Source of the DNA: Oenanthe sinensis | Lineage: Eukaryota > Streptophyta > Magnoliopsida > Apiales > Apiaceae | Assembly (NCBI GenBank): GCA_028671895.1 | Contig: CM053809.1 | Span: 30,479,501 to 30,543,500, forward strand | DNA: 64,000 nt | Direction of reading: 5' to 3' | Part shown: in pieces, positions 24,801 to 35,886 of the stretch | Position numbering within the stretch: the stretch's first letter is position 1 | Layout: each line of letters begins with the position of its first letter | The notes under the pieces: generated by a model | What the model was told of the DNA's origin: nothing | What the model saw: only the letters and a program-made list of their open reading frames with translations | Database searches by the model: none | Program-made: the position numbers and the translations under genes

Positions 24801-27800
24801 CTATATTTTTCCTATAAATAGGACCCTCTACTTGTATTCCACAGCTTTAAGATAGCTAGTAGTTAATAGTTGGTAGGATAAAAAGTGAGTTCAAAGTTTT
24901 AGTAGTTCTAGAGAGTAATTTCTGAACTTCTCCTTTGTAGTAGACTAATAGTTTACTTTTTATAGAGAAATTCTTTTATATACTTCTCTATTATTATTTA
25001 ATTAAGTTTTAGTTTTATTTTCCGTTCTTAAATTTCATTCCAACTACAACCTTAATCTCACTCTGGCAGAAACCTTAATTTCTGTCCAGCAAATCTTTAA
25101 ATTAAACATCAATCATAATGCAAACACAAAATTTTTAACATATCCGTGATTCAGGCGATAATGTAGAATACTTAAAAAACATAACATATAGAACACTGAT
25201 ACAATATTCATGACAGTTTAATACAGCCTATATAGCCCGAGAAAATATGGCAAATTAGTATCACAAAATCAAGAAAAGCACTCACCTCTATCTAGAACAA
25301 CACAGTCATTGTGATAAATATCATAACGACTTAACCAACCACCAGTTCCATGGCCTCCAAATAATAAAAGCTGTCATAATCAAGAATTTTGTACCAAGTA
25401 AAACCAGTTCAAGAAGAAGAAATCACACAGATATAGAAAACAGAAAATTTATAGAGGCATATTACATTGTGCCCTCCAGATGTTACAGTGTGGCCACAAC
25501 GGGGTGAAGGAGCTTGACCTGGAAGCTTCAGCTGTGTCCATCCAGGAGTTTCGTTCTCTTTATTCCACACAAAGACAACAAACACAAACTTAGGTATTAT
25601 ACTGAAGTATATTTCATTAAACCAATTCCTTCAAAAATGGTGAAACAAAAAATGATTTTGAATAGTCTCTACAGGAAATTCAAACGAACTACACATAATG
25701 CCAAACAATAACCTATAATGACCTCAGAAAGACTCCGGTACATATTATTAGGGTCATGAAATTTGTCAGTTTTATAATATTAATCTGTGAATTTCCTTTT
25801 CTGATTATATTGCTAAATTTTAATATTGAATATTCATATAGACTACAATATGCTGGGAACTGGTATGCCCATGAAGATTGCCATTTATTTTATTAGATTC
25901 CATATCCCTTTTACTGATTAGTCTAGTTATTCCGCTATACTTTTCCCCCTCTTTTGATGTACTCCTAAAAAATATGTTGTGTTTCTGAATACAGGAAAGA
26001 AAAGAATGGAAAGAGAGTTATTTTACTTTCTCTCATAATCTTCCCGAATGTGAGAAGAGAATAAATATTATATGGGAACAATCTAGCAGACGTTCCAAGT
26101 GAAAACCAATAAGCAGGAAACAATATTTTGTATAAAACAAAAAATGTTTCCTAATTATTTGGCTTCCAAAGTCTTTAATGTTGTTCCGACTTCCGAACAC
26201 ATCTCGCTTCTTTGGTTCTACATAAGATTATCTCACCAGATACTCTGCTTCACAAGATATCCGTATATAATGAGAAAGAAAAAAAACTTTGAAGAACTAG
26301 TTCAAGTAATCAAAGTCGTTACTGGTTACTATAATGTTACAAATGTACACAATCGTGAAGCCAAATGGCCGAAATGTTTGCAGTCAAGTTCTGCATGACC
26401 CTAGTAACATATCCTAGGAGTAGCAGCCAACGATATGATAATGATGTTTACCGTTTAAGTTTCGTTTATTACAAACTTATGTTTATATATTTTGTACATG
26501 TTCAAGTATTGGGCATAGCTACACCTACTTTGCATCATAAGTTTTAAGGCTGTCCTCCCTGGGATTAGATGAAATGGTCCAATGGGAGCAATAATTTCCA
26601 GGAACATTTGGACTATTAAGTTTCTAAGAAGAAGAGCCATTTTCGAGTAGTGTTCGATCGATTACGTATTAATCAATATTCGATTGATTGGTCTGAGGTT
26701 ATCGACAAAAAAGGTTTGTCTAAGCCATTTTGTTTCTTTTTTGTGCAAGTCACTTCCTTTTTGTTCAAGTTGCTTTTCTTTTTGTCCAACTCACTTCCCA
26801 TTTTTCTTTGTGAGAAATGGAATATGATAAGACACTGATGCACTTCGTTAGAGGTTTAGGAGGACAAGGATCAAGCTCTATCTTCTAGTACACGATATAA
26901 TCTGTTATTCTCATCAGCTAAATTTTATGAACTGGAAGTCTCCGGTGATACTTTCCTTTTTCTTTCACTAAATTTTATCCCCCTTATCTGTCTTCCCTGA
27001 CAATTTTATCTCTTTTCCTCTGATCCTGACTGTTCACATGTGTTGAAAGAAATATAAACATATATTTTACCCATGGCTTTTAAGTTTACATGATGGAAAT
27101 GACAGGTTCAAGGAACATGTGAAAAGAAACCACAGATGTATAAACTCAGTTTAACAAGTAACTTTGCAAGAAAAATTAAACGTGCTGCAAAACAATTCTA
27201 GCTATAAATAGCTAGAAAAGAAGAAGTAGAAGAAAATGAATATATTTATTTTAGGCACAAGTTACCATGGTATAGAGTGAAGCTTCACAAGAATCATATG
27301 CTAGCACAAAAATGTACCTTCTTCTATAAGCCCCTTTAAAGCCCATAAATCGCCCATGATCGGCCCTCCACCCCCTACAAAAATTTAAAAGATTAACTTA
27401 TATTAGCTCCAAAACATATAACAGACATGATAGGCGCATATATATATAATACCTATTTGTTGCTTATTTATATATTTTGAATAGTAATTAATTACGTTTA
27501 TTTTGCTTTGTAGACTAAATAAATAAAGGGACTGAATTGTAATTGTTGGAATCAAAAGGGGGTGGGGTCGGGGGTGGGGTGGGGTGGGGTGGGGGGGTGG
27601 CGTTTGAAGCCAAAAGAAGTCATTAGAGCCAAAGTGATTCTTGGAGACAAAGTCACACGCTAGATCTACTTTTTCAAGCCAAGCCAAAGTGGAGGCTAGA
27701 AGTAAATCTTGGAGCCAAAGAAAACCAAACCTAAATTATTTGTTCAGGAAATTCAAAAAATTAATTGTCCCTCTTGTTCGACATATAACTGCTACAACTG

Positions 27801-28139
27801 ACATTGTGTGTTTCCAGTCTTACTATTTTTAAATCGCAACAAGGCACAACCACATTGGAGACTTGAAACATATAGTATTCTTGACATATACATTTAACAT
27901 ACCTGGAGTTGAATATATCTCAATATAACATATTCAATAATCAGACCTTTGGAAAGGAGACGATAAAAGAGATTCAACATTAATTAGTCATGCATACTTT
28001 TTTAATGGGTTTATCATACGTAACATCGAATATATACTTATAATGTTTTTATATATGTCGTATCCCTTAGCATGCGATCCATATTATCATATTTGTCAGT
28101 TCCGTATATCCCGCGAAGATAAGTTTCTAAAAATGAAGT

Positions 28140-28190
<51 letters not shown>

Positions 28191-30176
28191 GTGAATTTTG
28201 ACAAAAATGATTCCAGTGTAAATTTAGTTAGAGGACAGCACTTATAATATCTTCTGGAAGTCCCTTTAACCACCGTATATTTTGTATATAGAATCAGAAA
28301 GAAGGAATGCACTTGTACCGGCCATCAAACAAAAACCAATCAATTATTTTCTTTATTGAAAACCCAGTGATAGAGTTCAAATTATAGAATTACCTCTACC
28401 ACCAAAGACAAGCAAACGTTTCTCAACCATAGTAGCTGTATGACCACACCTAGGAGGTGGAGGAGTGCCAGAAACTGACAACTCCGTCCACTCGAGTGAA
28501 ACTGATGAAGAAAGGGTACCCGTAAGTAAACTTCTAGACTTTCAAAAATATGGTAAGAGAACTCAGTACGCAAACCAAACAATAAAATTTTGAAAAATTA
28601 CTTGTGTCCAGGACGAAGACATCTGACAACCACTTCTTACCATCCCATCCACCATACCTGCATCAGATTAAACTCTGATTTGGAGTACAAACTAAATGAA
28701 AAAATTGATTGCAAAGTTGACCTCAAAGTCGTATGAGTACGCACATTACAATTTTCCTATTTCCGATAGCCGAGGCGGCTGCAAAATCTCGTGGCGAAGG
28801 CAAGTCACCAAAACTAGTAAGCTCTGACCATTGCCATATATCTGAAGTACTTAAACATACATAGTAAGGAAAATGTATATTATTTTAATGATGAATAGCA
28901 AAAATTGTGCAGCAAATATCTAATGTCAAAAATGCATTATGCCAAGCATGTTGTGAGGAAAGGGCCTAGAGTATAGTTACCAGGATTTTGATCAGAAGGT
29001 ACTTACCGGTATCAAGAACCCAAAAGTCTCCCAGCCTGCAGATACATAATCAGTTACATGAAAGGAAAGGAGTTTACCAAGACTAGCATAAAAGAGAAAT
29101 TGAATTGAATTGAATGTGCACATACCTCTTACCACTGGATCGCCCACCAAAAATGAACATATGGCAATCAATTGCAATGGCAATGTGGAAAGCACGTGGA
29201 CTAGGCCCTACTTGCCCATCTACCCCACTGCCACTACAGTCAGGCCGATACCATAATCTGTTCTCTGAAATAAGAACAGCCAAACTTAGAACATAAAACA
29301 ACTATGAATCGTTAACAGAGCCGATGCAAAACCAACCACTAATTCAATCCTAATTTTAAAATTAAGTTTCTATACATTAAAGCGTTAGAGCTAGCAAGAT
29401 GACACCAAAAGTTTCTGGACTGACCAAACATATTCTATATACCAAATAAAAACTGACTTGTATGTTTCTTTAAATTGTATAAAACGGAAAATATCATGAT
29501 ATTCTTGATATCATTAAATATAAAAAAAATTATGCTTTCTCCATAGAACAAAATGTGGTTGCATATGAAAGTGCTTGAAAAATCATTCAACCTCATCTAA
29601 CAGAAGCTCTATAATACATTAAAACCCCGCCTATCTCATTCAAATAATAAAGAGAGCCAAATGTGAATTTAATGACATTATTTTAAGATTGTGTGATATG
29701 AGTGTGAATATTTGAGATTGATAATTTGATTCCAGAATGTAAATGGGCACATATGTCTATGTCTATCAGAAATTACTACTTAATTTAGAACCGGGAACTT
29801 GACATTGAAAATTGTATAAGAACATTACAGCAGTTTCTGAAAAATGTTTAAACATTCTAATATATATAGTATTAGTATTATTGAAAAAGGAGACAGAGAG
29901 AGAGAGAGTACCAATATCATAAACAGTAGTGTCGGCGAGGAATCTCTTGTCGACGAGGCCACCAAACACAACCACTTTTGATTTTCCGATGTTCACAGCA
30001 CTGTGCCCACTGATTATTTTCACACACACACACACACACACAAAAAGTGATCGGATCTTCAAATTCAATTAATATACATGTATAAATTTAGTTAATTAAT
30101 TGAGGTACCTTCGAGCTTGGGGAAGAGTGCCACTAAAATCGGAAGGAGAAGCTCGAACCCAGTGATGCTGATGCAT
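18871..30176 (-). CDS. kelch-repeat (galactose oxidase-like beta-propeller) protein, 16 exons
   Basis: Exons, in coding order on the minus strand, are 30109-30176, 29912-30009, 29126-29264, 29007-29035, 28745-28841, 28602-28657, 28394-28501, 27318-27374, 25466-25557, 25286-25370, 23401-23553, 22562-22653, 21932-22093, 21716-21828, 20757-20847 and 18871-18924. All use GT-AG and join to 1494 nt, 497 residues. Residues from about 20 to 340 form kelch repeats, visible as recurring PSPRxxH then FGG, GDLW and YGGWDG signatures (for example VVVFGGLVD, FIFGGRSSGKRLGDFW, LLLFGGHGTGG). The last 120 residues are helical and charged, ending DDIDKLLAEYKQIR. A kelch propeller is normally a protein-binding platform. 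No F-box, BTB or ACBP domain is present, so the partner is unknown. It resembles the Arabidopsis At1g74150/At1g18610 group (recollection). Several introns carry transposons. Confidence 0.9.
19950..20197. mobile_element. Stowaway-like MITE in the last kelch intron
   Basis: Ends are CTCCCTCCGTCCCATCCATT and its inverted partner (ending GGTGGGACTGAGGGAG), flanked by TA on both sides (19948-19949 and 20198-20199). The two halves are inverted over almost the full length, with TTTGTTTACATTT at the left matched by AAATGTAAACAAA at the right. Confidence 0.93.
23710..23718. repeat. poly-C tract
   Basis: A run of about nine to ten cytosines in a kelch intron, close to the start of the LTR-like block. 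Confidence 0.8.
23728..25050 (+). mobile_element. solo-LTR-like block in a kelch intron, interrupted by another transposon
   Basis: The block starts TGATAGGTGCATTATTTATA and continues after the inserted element (23958-24712) with CTAGATCTACTTTTGAAACC. It has a TATA-like CCTATAAATAGGACCC near 24813 and a T/A-rich downstream part, as an LTR promoter would. A second, shorter relative lies at 27429-27750 and shares TGATAGGYGCA and CTAGATCTACTTTT. No gag/pol coding is present. The right border near 25040-25060 is not fixed and I saw no 5-bp target duplication. Confidence 0.5.
23958..24712. mobile_element. non-autonomous element, rich in CGGATCGGAT, with 10-bp target duplication
   Basis: Left end GGCATGTCAACGGGTCGGAT and right end ATTTCAGACCCGTTGACAGG are inverted. 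CTAGGAGCTA is repeated directly at 23948-23957 and 24713-24722. A 9-10 bp duplication points to the Mutator-like class. Both subterminal regions carry arrays of GGATCGGAT and CCGGATCC words, and the centre is AT-rich. It sits inside the older LTR-like block and is therefore younger than it. Confidence 0.75.
27429..27750 (+). mobile_element. truncated relative of the LTR-like block at 23728
   Basis: Starts TGATAGGCGCATATATATAT, and later has CTAGATCTACTTTTTCAAGC, both matching the longer block in order. It lacks the downstream TATA-containing part. Its middle carries the G-rich run at 27558-27600. Confidence 0.45.
27558..27600 (+). repeat. G-run tract with quadruplex potential
   Basis: Many runs of three or more guanines separated by single T or TC bases (GGGGTGGGGTGGGG type) over about 43 bases. 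This fits the usual G-quadruplex pattern on the plus strand. The host gene is transcribed leftward, so its RNA would be C-rich here. Confidence 0.85.
28142..28187. repeat. (AT)n microsatellite
   Basis: AT dinucleotide run of about 45 bases in the kelch intron 27375-28393. Confidence 0.95.
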
Positions 30177-31439
30177 TTCTCGCTTTCTCCCTTCTTCTGC
30201 TACAACAGTTTAATTCAATTTGCCAAAAGAATACAACATACATACTCTATTTCTACTTTCGCTTTTTATTTCTCCTTTTTTTTACCGGATAAAAAATACA
30301 CTATATGATTTTGTTAAAAATATCTTTTCATCTAAAATAATTTTTATATTTGTTTTTCAAAAAATATAAAAATTATTTTATAATGCGCAGTAGTTGACTA
30401 GCTGCTAAATTGTACAACAGAGATTGTGACTTTTTCAACCGTATTTTCTGTAATATCGTACGTAAATATAACTTTTTATGAGTTTTCACCGGTGCAAAAG
30501 CCAAATCTCTTTTTTTCCCCTTACTTTGCTCTTATTTTTCAATAAGCTTCCTCTCTGGGTAAGGATTTCTGCCTTTTCAGATTGCTTATTTTGTTAGTTA
30601 AATATTTTCTTAGTAAGAGTTGTTCGCAATTTATTTGAATTTGTTTAACCTCTCCTTGTGAGAGAGTTTAGTGTGTTTTGATGTGATTTAATGTTCGTAA
30701 TATTAGATCCACGAGATTTTCAAGTTTTTGATGTAGTGATAAATTTTTTTACGGGATTACATTTATTATCGATAGTCCAAACTGGTTGTGACGAATCAGG
30801 TATATGCATAATCGTGTGATTGTATCTCTAAGAAGATTGAATTAATCAGCGATATCACTTTTAAATATAAGATTTTAGGACCTCCAAAGAAATAATATCT
30901 GTAAAAATAAAAATATCTTTATAGGAGCAAGGTATCTCAAACGTTGAAATCTTAATATTTATTTTTGAAAAAGTAATTTTTAGTCAAAGTTTAACAAATT
31001 TAATCACAAAAAAATTAAACAAGATAAAAAATTTGAGATGAAGCAAGTATTACTTTTAAAATAAAAATATATAACTAATATTATAATTTAAATTTTTAAA
31101 AATAACAATTCTAATTGTGTAACACCTTAAAATAAAATGTCCATAAAAATATCAAAGTTACAAATATTAAAAAACAGACCACGTACAACATATAAGAAGT
31201 TCATTCAGTTATGTGATTTTGCAAAGAATATGTTCGATTGGATGATTTTTCAGCCCATAACTCTAAGATATACAAGGCAGAGCTATGACTTGTAAGCCTG
31301 AGATTCTGAGTGATAGATGCGGCGGCTCTATGTTCTCAAATGCCACGTATGCCTCACATGCCATGTATGTGTTCCTCCACGAGTTGCTTGCAAGTTGCAA
31401 CATAACTCTTGAGAAAAATTGCCTCAGCGTAATTTCTTT
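30177..31439. other. spacer between kelch 5' end and ORRM1-like 3' end
   Basis: Contains the promoter and leader of the leftward kelch gene and the 3' untranslated region of the ORRM1-like gene, which also runs leftward. AT-rich, with no further gene seen. Confidence 0.5.
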
Positions 31440-34400
31440 TCAAATTGATGATCTTCGGTCCCTGCTGTATTTTGGCGGATTCTTCTTAGCAACATCAACT
31501 ACAATCATCCAACCATTAATGATCTGTAATCACCATACGAAAAACAGGATTAGGCCTTACAAATAATTTGATTTGTTTATTTCACTAATATCGCTAGGGG
31601 AAAGATATAAGGGTCGTCCTAATGCAAATACCTTGCCATTCATTTCTTTCAGGGCTGAGCTTGCTGCTGCCTCAGTAGTATACTCTACGAATGCATATCC
31701 TTTAGACCTCTTAGAAATCTTGTCCATTATGATTCTTACTAAAAAACAATGATAACAGTACATTAAGTTCGCATTTGTTTGAATGGACTCCGATGCAGAC
31801 TTCCTGCTCAAGTCAAAAGCTACAAACTGAACGTTTTTCATTCAGATTGGCGAGAAGAGCAAAAGTACCTTCAACAAGCTCACCAAAATCTTGAAATGCT
31901 TCACGCAAAGTTTTTTCAGATGTATAGAAAGATAGACCTGTCAAGAATGAGGAAAGTTTTGTGGTATAATTTACTTCAAACAGGGAGATAATTTATAGAT
32001 AAGATATAAGATTTCATACGTTTTTGAAAATAGTTAAACAGTTTGGTTATCAAACATATTAAGACACATAAATATTACTAGAAAAACAAGTCTGATCAAA
32101 AGAATATTTGTTTCTAAGCTTGTTTTTAAATTTAATATGCCTTTATTTTAGATCTAGGACTTCATGCTGTTTATATTTCTTATTTCAAAAAACTGAACTC
32201 CGTTTGGCAACAGAAACAACAAGAAACTGTTTTTTCTGGAAAAAAGAAAGCAGTCTTCTTTATATTTAGAATAGAAATATAGAAGTGGAATGTAGACATG
32301 AGACAATGCAAAATTTGCCAGTTCCAACCAGAAACAAAAGTTACAAGAAAAGCATACCAGTAACAAACAGTTTTTTTGTTCCTATGCTGATCGTTTGGGC
32401 CGCTGCTAACAAATCAGTAGAACCACTGGACTGTAAATTATTCTCACCTGGATGATTCATCCCATCAGAATGGTATATTACCTAGCATCAAATGATATAT
32501 AATACATACAATAATCACAGAAATAATGAATTAATACTACACATAAGATTCTGGCCATACTGGAAACAGTTATCCAAGTTCACAAGTCCCAGCTAAAGTT
32601 GCAGAGTAGTGTCAAATTATCGACAAATGATATAAACAAACATGATGATATATAGTTATACACCACTCTAGTTGTCACCACTTGTGGCATATGCTAAAAA
32701 AAATTAAAAAATATCAATCCAAACTCACTAACCTCTATTTAGTATTACCCAAATGAACAAGCAAGTTAGTTAACTGCTACTGCTATACTACTTGGTCAAA
32801 CTATTTTCTGGAAAGATCAATAGAATATATAATATTGTAACAACTTATCCTCCACTAGATGACTATGATTATGTTCAAATACTGCTACACAAATTCAAAA
32901 ATGTGTTTGATTTTATTGATATAATTCCAACAGAGTTAAAGAAAGCAGCAAAAAATAGTAAAGAACAAAAACTAAGGTGCATTTCCTATATTGTACAAGA
33001 CCATTAGACAGTATGCAACATAGCAAAAGATAATTTATCAAGTAAGAATTTACTGAACATGTAGTATGTTGTTACCTTCGGAATTTTTATTACCGGAATC
33101 CCATTTTTCATCTGGCTGGACAGAAAGAACTCCAGGAACACCTGTGGCATGCTTACCCATATAACTTTGCTCTAACAATGTATACATGTGCAACTTAAGA
33201 TTTCAAAATATGAACTGACCTGCTAATTCCTGTGCACACACATCATCTAGTACAGAACAGAACCCAAAGTTGGATTGCCAAAATACATTATACATACACA
33301 TCTGGGCATCCTTTTCACTGCGCAAGAGTCCTAAACATAATCACAAATGCTTTCTTTCTAAAAGTTGAGAAAATCTGTGGCAATTTAAAATATGAAATGT
33401 GTCTACGAAACTCACTTCCCCAGAATTTTTGACAATATTTGAACATAATAGTCAACCACTTGTGGTTTTTCCATAACTTCAACCAATGGTTTCTCCGTGC
33501 GGACTAGCCAGTGTTTTAAATTGTTTAGAGGCAATAACCACGAACTTTCATTAAAAGAGCTTGATGGAGGATTCGGTTGAATCTTGTAATAACTGGAGTC
33601 CTTTCTTACAATATGAAAATCTGGGTCTGGCCTAACTGACAGCACCCCAGGTAAACCTATATTATGTACAATAGCAAATTAGTCTTTAATGACAGATCTT
33701 GATCTAAAAAGAAGTGACTTTAACATCCCTAAAACACAAATAAACGTGAAAAATACAAGTTACATGATATTACCCTCCTGGGTTATACGTTGGGTATGTG
33801 TGGTTTGGTACACAAGATAAAGAGTGCATAAGTGAAGAAAGTAACATACATGCTATTTCGCGGGCCATTTCTTCATCAACATCGCAGCAAAACCCAAAAT
33901 GGGATTCACAAGAAGCATCATATATACACATTTCAGCATCTTTTTCACTATACACAAAACAGTATTAAAGTTCAAAATACAATTACAACAAAACTTCACA
34001 ACAAATTAAAAAAAAACAATTCTATAGAAAATACTACTGTACTTATTACATGGAATTCTAACCTCCACACTATTAGCTTATTTACTCTAAATTTCAATCA
34101 ATTTTTTCGATTCATTGTCATGGGATTATGTAGTAATACTTTGTGGCATCAAATAATTCCTAAAAGGACTAATCGAAAATTGTTCACGAGCACAACCAAA
34201 AAACTATAGTCCTGGTAAACAAAAATAGCCATAAAATTCACTTGACATTTGACAACCCTAAACATTTCAAAAACATGGTACACAAAAGCAAACAAAGTTC
34301 AAGTGAAGCATACCCACCTGCCCAAAAGTGTGTGTATAGTTTTGACATAATAATCAATAATCTCTGGCCTTGAATTAAGCATTTTGGGAGGTGTATCCAT

Positions 34401-34652
34401 GATAACTATCCAGTGTGTGCTGCTACTGCTGTATGTATTATTGTAAGTAAGTGTTGTTGAAACTGCATCAACTCTGCTGCAACTAGTACTAGTAGAGCAA
34501 AAAAGATTGAATCTTTTTTCATTACTAGGCATAAAAGAGGGGTTGTTTTTGATAAATTTAGGTGAGCATTTGGGATGATATATGTTGGGGTTGAAAACCC
34601 AGTCATTCAATTTCTGGGTTATACCTATGGAAGAGACAAGAGTTGTTACCAT
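31440..34652 (-). CDS. ORRM1: plastid RNA-editing factor of ORRM1 type (two MORF/RIP-like segments plus RRM), 9 exons
   Basis: Exons on the minus strand are 34318-34652, 33850-33947, 33416-33656, 33220-33317, 33076-33141, 32358-32447, 31869-31937, 31632-31738 and 31440-31523. They join to 1188 nt, 395 residues (the Arabidopsis protein is about 375). The Ser/Thr-rich N-terminus looks like a plastid transit peptide. Two related MORF/RIP-like segments follow: HWIVIMDTPPKML to EKDAEMCIYDASCESHFGF, then HWLVRTEKPLVEV to EKDAQMCMYNVFWQSNFGF. Each is followed by a PGVLSV motif. The RRM runs from about 303 to 380, with RNP2 KLFVTGL and RNP1 KGYAFVEY, and the protein ends KKNPPKYSRDRRSSI. In Arabidopsis ORRM1 binds PPR editing factors and is needed for C-to-U editing of many plastid sites (established knowledge). 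The exon structure supports an internal duplication. Confidence 0.92.
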
Positions 34653-35886
34653 ACCTATTCTTTAGTTTCTACTGTACAACTTATCTTTTTGTTACAGAAC
34701 TGTTATATACAGAATGTTAAGGCCGACCTTGATGGCGTGATGTTGTATCGTTGCATGTTAGACGTTTGATTTTGATTCGATTTTTCGTGATATCATTTTG
34801 AATTTAGTTTATTACTTCGATTTATAATTTTTGAAATGAGTATTGTTTTCAAAAATCTCGTTGAGCGATTAATTAATATTAAAAAAAATAAATTAAAAGA
34901 TACTCTATTAATAAAATATTACAAGTTTATAACTCATGCGAAGCACGTGATAACTAATATTTAAATAAATTAATATTTTATTTATATTTTTATTGATATC
35001 TAATATATAATTTTATAATATTAAGAATTTATGTTAATATTATATATTCTCTTTTTATATATAAATTTATTCTATTTAATATAAATATGTTATAATATGG
35101 ACCCGTGTTAAAAATAAAATTTTAGTTAATATAGATATTTATATAGTTAGAGCCCATATTATAATAAATAAAATTATATAATTTGGACTAATATTATAAA
35201 TATATTAATTGAGTCTAAAAATTAAAATTTTAGTTAATATAAATATATATATAGTTAGGTTCATATTATAATAAGTAAAATTATATCTAATATATGTATA
35301 TTTTTTAGGTCCGTGACCCAGTACCGACGACCGACTAACAAACCAAAACTTTTAATTTTTCGTCTATAATAATATAGCATAGATATGACATAAAAGTTTT
35401 GTAGTAAGATTGTTCATCACTTTTTTTTTAATATTTAAGCTTAGAACTTTTCTAAGAAATTTTTGGAGCGAACCAGAGTCGAACCGGACATAGGACAACC
35501 ATGATAAACCCATTATCATTTGAGCTATACAATGGTACTTGATTGTTTATCACTTGTTGTATCCTTACAATAATAATCTAATTTTGTATATAAAAAGTAT
35601 TTTATATTTTTATATGGGGTGCTAAGTCGGTGAGTGACTAATTTAATATTTCACGGCCCAATCACTCATTTAATTTTGAATTGATTTTTGACAGGAAATA
35701 TTTTATTATAAATTAAATATATTTTAATTTTTTATTAATGATTTAATTAAAAAAAATAGACATTGCGGTGAAAAAGTTATTTAAAATAATTTATAATTTG
35801 TGTCTTTTTTTTTGTTTTTTGCTACAATAATATACATATTGTAATAATGTATATGATTTCTAGTATAATATGATAGTGATACGAGA
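34653..35886. other. divergent promoter spacer between ORRM1-like (-) and PPR-DYW (+)
   Basis: The two genes point away from each other, so both promoters lie here. The stretch is AT-rich and contains a tRNA-like SINE remnant and a repeat-end motif near 35340-35390. No other gene is seen. Confidence 0.5.
35340..35545 (-). mobile_element. tRNA-derived SINE-like remnant
   Basis: Read on the minus strand, the segment around 35545-35460 carries a pol III box A-like TAGCTCAAATGAT (35515-35527) and a box B-like GGTTCGACTC (35476-35485), about 30 bases apart as in tRNA genes. It cannot fold into an intact tRNA. The tail direction and end are not clear. Confidence 0.45.

Noticed and set aside
26099..26398. 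99-codon frame in a kelch intron
   Set aside because: No domain or motif seen. It lies wholly in an intron of AT-rich DNA.
33832..34209. 125-codon plus-strand frame
   Set aside because: Overlaps an ORRM1-like exon in antisense and an AT-rich intron. Composition is Lys/Asn/Thr-rich as expected by chance.
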